Below are positions 6,456 to 10,145 of a stretch of DNA of 10,145 nt, piece by piece (the stretch's first letter is position 1; the number at the start of each line of letters is the position of its first letter). The translations under genes were made by a program, and so were the position numbers. The DNA is from Holophagae bacterium. Its GTDB lineage: Bacteria > Acidobacteriota > Thermoanaerobaculia > Thermoanaerobaculales > Sulfomarinibacteraceae. The notes under the pieces were generated by a model. The model ran no database searches, had not been told where the DNA came from, and saw only the letters and a program-made list of their open reading frames with translations. Where the stretch lies: the NCBI GenBank assembly GCA_030637505.1, contig DAOWGJ010000197.1, positions 1 through 10,145 on the forward strand. The letters are read 5' to 3'.

Positions 6456-7687
6456 CCCGAGGTGTCACCTGACTCGAATCCGTCGACGAAGATCGTCGAG
6501 GGGCTCTCAAAGCGGGACACCGTGCCGCCGAACAGATCGGCGATGTAGATTTCGCCGTCCTCGTCCTCACCAAAGGTGCTGATGCCGAGGCTGGTATCCA
6601 ACCAAAGCACGCTCGACCAGCCCCCCGCAGGAAGGGCAAACCAGATTTTTCCTGAACAGTAGTCTCCGTATATGTAGGTGCCCCCGAAGCCGGCAATTCC
6701 GTGGCCTCGATATGAATAGCCACCTGTGACCGAACATCCTCCGCTTGCTTGTGAATACTCCAGGATTGGGTCAACGAAGGGCCCTGAGCACCCTGATGTG
6801 TTGTATTCATGGGTGCCCTCGTAACACCGCCAGCCGTAATTCTCGCCACCAGAGCTTGCCGCGAGCTGAAAGTCGATTTCTTCCCAGAGTTCCTGCCCAA
6901 CGTCACCGATGAACAGAGCGCCGGTTATCCGGTCGAAACTAAAACGCCACGGATTGCGCATTCCGTAGGCCCAAATCTCGTCACAGGCGTTGCCGTCATC
7001 GACGAAGGGGTTGTCCACTGGAATGTCGTAGTTCGCCTGGAGTCCGCACCCGGTGATGACGCCTCGGCCCGAACGGGCAGCGCCGTCGACGTCGATTCGC
7101 AGCATCTTGCCCAGAAGCTGGGTGCGATCCTGGGCCCGATTGTTGGGATCCCCTCCGGAACCGCCGTCACCCATACCGATGTAAAGGTAGCCGTCAGGCC
7201 CAAAGTGGATATCCCCGCCGTTGTGGTTGGAAAAATCCTGCTCGATCTCCAACAGCACGGTCTCCGACGTATCGGCCACGTCGGGATTGCCGGCTGACAC
7301 GCTGTAGCGGGCAATCCGCGTGCGGTCGAGCCCGGGGCCCGGGTCGTAGGTGAAGTTGACGTAGAAATAGCCGTTGCTCGCGTAGTTCGGGTGAAAAGCC
7401 AGACCCAACAGGCCCTGCTCGTTACCACCGCTGTCAACGATCGAGCTGATGTTGAGGAAAGGCGTCGGAATCAACCCCGTTCCATCCCAGATCCGGATCA
7501 CTCCCGCCTGCTCGATAATGAACAAACGCCCGCTGCCGTCTCCTGCATGACGCACGGCGACTGGTCTTACCAGACCCGTAATCAACTCGGTCAATACCAG
7601 ATCGTCGGGAGGAGCAGCAGCCGCAGATCCCCCCCCACCTACAAAAGCAATCAAGACAAGTCCAAGAAAAGGTAGCCAGCGCTGCAT
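6449..7687 (-). CDS. Exported PQQ-dependent sugar dehydrogenase-like beta-propeller with C-terminal FESGDT tail
   Basis: This is a member of the glucose/sorbosone dehydrogenase family (GSDH), six-bladed propellers that oxidise sugars in the periplasm with PQQ and calcium. I chose the ATG at 7687 because GGAG (7694-7697) precedes it and a signal peptide starts there (M-Q-R-W, hydrophobic core, Ala-rich cut near A-A-A-A-P-P); an in-frame ATG at 7771 would add 28 residues. Of 412 residues, key family motifs are S-N-H-N-G-G-D-I-H-F-G-P-D-G (His155 is the likely catalytic base), L-Y-I-G-M-G-D-G-G, L-L-G-K-M-L-R-I-D-V-D, Y-G-M-R-N-P-W-R (243-246 M-R-N-P) and G-G-E-N-Y-G-W. Six cysteines in the mature part could form disulfides. 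The C-terminus is STIFVDGFESGDTSGW. The substrate cannot be told, and not all family members are proven PQQ enzymes. The 3' end overlaps the polyferredoxin gene, suggesting one transcript. Confidence 0.9.
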   Translation of the reverse strand: MQRWLPFLGLVLIAFVGGGGSAAAAPPDDLVLTELITGLVRPVAVRHAGDGSGRLFIIEQAGVIRIWDGTGLIPTPFLNISSIVDSGGNEQGLLGLAFHPNYASNGYFYVNFTYDPGPGLDRTRIARYSVSAGNPDVADTSETVLLEIEQDFSNHNGGDIHFGPDGYLYIGMGDGGSGGDPNNRAQDRTQLLGKMLRIDVDGAARSGRGVITGCGLQANYDIPVDNPFVDDGNACDEIWAYGMRNPWRFSFDRITGALFIGDVGQELWEEIDFQLAASSGGENYGWRCYEGTHEYNTSGCSGPFVDPILEYSQASGGCSVTGGYSYRGHGIAGFGGTYIYGDYCSGKIWFALPAGGWSSVLWLDTSLGISTFGEDEDGEIYIADLFGGTVSRFESPSTIFVDGFESGDTSGW

Positions 7688-7713
7688 CACACACTCCAAG
7701 GCGAGAGATTTTC

Positions 7714-7737
7714 GATACTGTATCACTTTCTCAAGTG
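7714..7737. promoter_or_regulatory. Two adjacent small dyads upstream of the sugar dehydrogenase gene
   Basis: GATAC-T-GTATC (7714-7724) is a perfect 11-base palindrome. CACTT-TCTC-AAGTG (7724-7737) follows directly, sharing one base. They lie 27 to 50 bases upstream of the chosen start at 7687, where a promoter or operator would be expected. No convincing sigma-70 promoter was identified, so a regulatory role is a guess. Confidence 0.25.
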
Positions 7738-7802
7738 TGCGAATGTGATTCACGGCACCCATTTCTCTCACCGTCGGCCTTCAGATTCTCTTCGACCGTC
7801 TC

Positions 7803-7982
7803 AGCCCGCACCTCTGACCGATTTTCGTCGCGAGGCGCGGAAGACGGGGTGAGATTCGGCGTTTTCGCTGCATGAGCGAAAGAGGCGTACTTGACGGTAC
7901 GGTGATTGAGCAAATGCAAGAAAACGTCGAATCTCGCTGCGGATTTCGCGCCGCAGTAGATCATCGGTCAGACGAGCGGGCT
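7803..7982. repeat. 180-bp imperfect palindrome spanning the OPT gene stop codon
   Basis: The two halves of this stretch are inverted copies centred near 7893. From outside to inside the matching blocks are AGCCCGC (7803-7809) with GCGGGCT (7976-7982); TCTGACCGAT (7813-7822) with ATCGGTCAGA (7963-7972); GGCGCG (7834-7839) with CGCGCC near 7947-7952; GAGATTCGGCGTTTTC (7851-7866) with GAAAACGTCGAATCTC (7920-7935), one mismatch; then a looser GCATGAGC / GAGCAAATGC pair; and a core CGTAC-TTGACG-GTACG (7886-7901). The OPT stop codon (7961-7963) and its last six codons lie in the right arm. The structure could be an interspersed palindromic repeat, a MITE-like relic or a large RNA hairpin at the end of the OPT message. 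It fills most of the gap between the two genes; nothing else is evident there. Confidence 0.7.
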
Positions 7983-9934
7983 AACGGCAGCCAGACCAGC
8001 AGCAGCAGGAGGAGCGGGTAGACCAAAAAGCCCAACCCCAAGCGCAGGAATCCGAAATCCTCGAAGAAGTGCGGCAGCAGGTGCTGCCCCCCCGGCAGTT
8101 TCATGACCCCCTGCTCATACAAGACGACGAATGCCAGCAAAACCGCCATCAACGACTGCCCGGCGATCAGCCCGGACGCCACCAGGATGCCCGAGTTCTC
8201 GGCCTTGGTCTTGGTCTCGTCATCGGCCTTCCTGCGCCCGAGGAACCAATCCAAGATCGCACGCAGGACGCCGCCCACGAAGACGGCCGAAGTCGTCGAG
8301 AACGGCAGGTACATGCCGACCGCGATCAACATCGGCGCCGGCGCCTCGATCAGAATCAGCGCAACGCCCAGCAGCATGCCGACAATCACCAGAGCCCAGG
8401 CCATCTCGCCGCCGACGATGCCCTGGGCCATCAGGGCCATCAACCCGGCCTGGGGCGCCGGCAATTCGGCCGAACCGATGGTGTAGGCCTGATTGAGGAC
8501 CATCAGAAGCACCGGCAGTACGACCGCCGCCGCCACGACACCGATGATCTCGCCCATCTGCATCCGCCACGGCGTTCCCCCAAGGATGTGTCCGACCTTG
8601 AAGTCCTGCATCATGTCGCCCGCAACGCCGGCCGCGCAACAGACCACACCGGCTACCCCGAGCACCGCGGCGACTCCGTGAACTCCGGTGACCCGCATCA
8701 AGACCATCAACAAGGCGGCGATCACCAGTGCCGACAAGGTCAATCCGGAGATCGGGTTGTTGGAGTTGCCGACCAGGCCCACCAGATAGCCGGCGACAGC
8801 GGCAAAGAGAAAGCCCAGAACCAGCATGACCACCGTCAGCACCAACGCCCCCGGCGTCGATGCCGAAAAGTACCTGTAGAGCAGGAACATCGGAACAGCC
8901 ATCACCCCGATCGAGATGAATACCCATTTGAGGTTGAGATCACGCTCCGTTCGCGGCACGGCGTCCCCGGCGCTTCCGGCCCCGATACCCGCAAGCGCTT
9001 TCGAGATCCCGTCGATCAACGGACCGCGAAGGTTGTAAAGCGTGTAAAAAGCCGAGACGATCATCGTGCCAACCGCCAGCGGCCGGATCTGCCGGAACCA
9101 GATCTCGAAGGCCAGTGCCGGCCATCCCTGTTCGGCGCCGACGGTGGCCAGGTCCGGGTTGAGAAAAATCGCCAACGGCACCAGCACCAGCCAGCCGAGA
9201 ATCGCACCACAGAATAGAACTGCCGAGATCCGAAGGCCGACGATGAACCCAACACCCATCACCATCGGCGACGCCTCCGGAGTCGACAAAAACATGCCGC
9301 CGCCATACTCCAGCTTGTTTCCCAAGACCTCGATCGCCGAGCGGGGGAAGTGCAGGAACGCCGAAGCCTTGTCCCGAATGATCTGGAGGCCGGCGTCGTT
9401 CTTCAAGAGTTCCCAAACCGCCGCAATCCCCATCGCCCCAAACACCAGTCCAGCGCCGGTCTGGCCCTTCTGGCCTGCCTTGACGATCTCAGACGCGGCG
9501 ACGCTCTCCGGAAAGGGCAGGTTCGCCTCAACGACCAGCGGCCGACGGAGGACGATGACGAACAGCACACCCAGGACACCGCCGATGCCCATGATCAGCA
9601 TCGCATCGCGGAGGTTGAACTCCGACCATGCACCGGCAATGAGGAACGCCGGGATCGTAAAGATCGCCCCTGCCACCAGCGACTCCCCAACCGAGGCCGT
9701 CGTCCGGGCGAGGTTCTCCTCGAGGATGTTGCCACGAAAAATCCGCATGGCCGCCATCGCAACGACCGCAGCCGGGAAAGTCGCAGCCACCGTCAGACCG
9801 ACCTTCATGCCGAGGTATGCGTTGGCGGCGCCCAGCACGATTGCCATCACCACTCCGAGGCCCACCGCCTTGAACGTCATCTCCGGCATCGACGTCTCCG
9901 CCGGAACGTACGGCTTGAAATCTTTCTCACTCAT
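7961..9934 (-). CDS. OPT family oligopeptide transporter
   Basis: This is a polytopic inner-membrane transporter of the OPT family, bacterial branch; relatives import peptides or metal chelates, probably with protons. I chose the ATG at 9934 because GGAGGG (9941-9946) lies six bases upstream; an in-frame ATG at 9982 would overlap the likely promoter. The 657-residue product is almost entirely hydrophobic segments, probably 14 or more helices. Family landmarks are F-G/L-G-A-A-N-A-Y-L-G-M-K-V-G-L-T-V-like residues (35-49), L-P-F-P-E-S-V-A (139-146), G-N-S-N-N-P-I-S-G-L-T (389-399), M-Q-D-F-K-V-G-H-I-L-G-G-T-P (442-455) and V-G-M-Y-L-P-F-S-T-T (539-548). A polar loop at about 566-580 separates the last helices. 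The final residues A-R-S-S-D-R are encoded inside the large palindrome, so the original C-terminus may have been altered. The substrate cannot be assigned. Confidence 0.95.
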   Translation of the reverse strand: MSEKDFKPYVPAETSMPEMTFKAVGLGVVMAIVLGAANAYLGMKVGLTVAATFPAAVVAMAAMRIFRGNILEENLARTTASVGESLVAGAIFTIPAFLIAGAWSEFNLRDAMLIMGIGGVLGVLFVIVLRRPLVVEANLPFPESVAASEIVKAGQKGQTGAGLVFGAMGIAAVWELLKNDAGLQIIRDKASAFLHFPRSAIEVLGNKLEYGGGMFLSTPEASPMVMGVGFIVGLRISAVLFCGAILGWLVLVPLAIFLNPDLATVGAEQGWPALAFEIWFRQIRPLAVGTMIVSAFYTLYNLRGPLIDGISKALAGIGAGSAGDAVPRTERDLNLKWVFISIGVMAVPMFLLYRYFSASTPGALVLTVVMLVLGFLFAAVAGYLVGLVGNSNNPISGLTLSALVIAALLMVLMRVTGVHGVAAVLGVAGVVCCAAGVAGDMMQDFKVGHILGGTPWRMQMGEIIGVVAAAVVLPVLLMVLNQAYTIGSAELPAPQAGLMALMAQGIVGGEMAWALVIVGMLLGVALILIEAPAPMLIAVGMYLPFSTTSAVFVGGVLRAILDWFLGRRKADDETKTKAENSGILVASGLIAGQSLMAVLLAFVVLYEQGVMKLPGGQHLLPHFFEDFGFLRLGLGFLVYPLLLLLLVWLPLARSSDR

Positions 9935-9961
9935 TTTCGGCCCTCCGATTCGTTCTCCTGG

Positions 9962-9989
9962 ATTGTAACTGCTCGCCGACAAGGTACAA
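9962..9989 (-). promoter_or_regulatory. Likely sigma-70-type promoter of the OPT transporter gene
   Basis: Read on the minus strand, TTGTAC (9984-9989) and TACAAT (9962-9967) are separated by 16 bases. The -10 box matches consensus at five of six positions; the -35 box is weaker. Transcription would begin about 20 bases upstream of the start codon at 9934, leaving a short leader with the GGAGGG ribosome site. Confidence 0.42.
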
Positions 9990-10027
9990 CCTCAGTCCCG
10001 AACCAGATCAGCAAAACCGCGTTCCAC

Positions 10028-10096
10028 GTAGGGTGGGCCTTGGCCCACCATCTCTGGACCCTGGTTGGCCATATGGTGGGCCAAGGCCCACCCTAC
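10028..10096. repeat. Pair of inverted REP-like palindromes
   Basis: Two 24-base arms (10028-10051 and 10073-10096) are perfect reverse complements, separated by 21 bases. Each arm is itself a near-perfect palindrome with the core GGTGGGCCTTGGCCCACC or its complement and the outer flank GTAGG/CCTAC. The element can thus fold as one long stem or as two separate hairpins, as REP pairs (BIMEs) do. Such GTAGGGTGGGC repeats are widespread in intergenic DNA of many bacteria and are often mobilised by REP-associated tyrosine transposases; no transposase is in this window. It lies upstream of the OPT promoter and may shield it from read-through. Confidence 0.8.
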
Positions 10097-10145
10097 AGAG
10101 CAAGCCTGCGATGTCCCCCGACCTCGAGCATTTTATTGCTCTTTA

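Noticed and set aside
5332..6906. A 524-codon minus-strand open frame overlapping the polyferredoxin and sugar dehydrogenase genes.
   Set aside because: It lies out of frame under two genes with clear family motifs, is very rich in Arg, Ser, Gly and Pro, and is a by-product of high GC content.
7731..7964. A 77-codon minus-strand reading frame whose ATG overlaps the OPT stop as ATGA, suggesting a coupled small gene.
   Set aside because: Most of it is translated from the two arms of the large palindrome, its composition is unlike a folded protein, it has no ribosome site beyond coupling, and its 3' end runs into the promoter region of the sugar dehydrogenase gene.
7803..7982. CRISPR or phage attachment site as an explanation for the large palindrome.
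   Set aside because: There are no regularly spaced direct repeats or cas genes, no integrase or tRNA is nearby, and the symmetry is inverted rather than direct.
8069..9217. A 382-codon plus-strand open frame opposite the OPT transporter, plus another at 9066-9968.
   Set aside because: Antisense to an unmistakable OPT gene; composition is dominated by Arg, Gln, His and Asp, with no recognisable domain.
10126..10145. GAGCA-TTTTAT-TGCTC followed by TTTA at the right edge, resembling a small terminator.
   Set aside because: Only five base pairs with an AT loop and a short T-run, cut by the window edge; too weak to call.

Overview
This roughly 10.1 kb, GC-rich window comes from a bacterial chromosome. 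Several traits suggest a Gram-negative environmental lineage: a split P-protein of the glycine cleavage system, several Sec-exported proteins, a bacterial OPT-family transporter and a PQQ-type sugar dehydrogenase. Acidobacteriota is my best guess, but it rests on general resemblance only; no rRNA or marker gene is present.

Layout. Plus strand, left part: the 3' part of gcvPB (1-894); a decayed antitoxin fragment (about 895-1016); a large exported protein of four similar beta-rich modules (1052-2545); and an intact Phd/YefM-type antitoxin with a PIN-domain toxin (2621-3276) behind a clear operator. A pair of hairpins at 3334-3370 separates this block from the convergent minus-strand genes.

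Minus strand, right part, in transcription order: an OPT oligopeptide transporter (9934 to 7961); a 180-bp imperfect palindrome that overlaps the transporter stop codon; an exported PQQ-dependent sugar dehydrogenase-like protein (7687 to 6449); a membrane polyferredoxin fused to TPR repeats (6455 to 4710, overlapping the previous gene); and an exported protein of unknown function with a cysteine cluster (4645 to 3371). The last three are tightly packed and may be one transcript. Upstream of the OPT gene, near the right edge, lies a pair of REP-like palindromes (10028-10096).

The most notable signal is a shared C-terminal tail, [hydrophobic]-F-x-D-x-F-E-x-G-D-T-x-x-W, on three otherwise unrelated exported proteins (ending at 2545, 3371 and 6449). 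It sits at the extreme C-terminus after a signal-peptide-bearing protein each time, so it looks like a sorting, secretion or anchoring tag. Other points of interest are the antitoxin fragment lying apart from its intact homologue, the polyferredoxin-TPR fusion coupled to the sugar dehydrogenase, and the large palindrome at the transporter stop. No stretch longer than about 300 bases lacks a gene; the longest gap is 7688-7960 and is mostly the palindrome.
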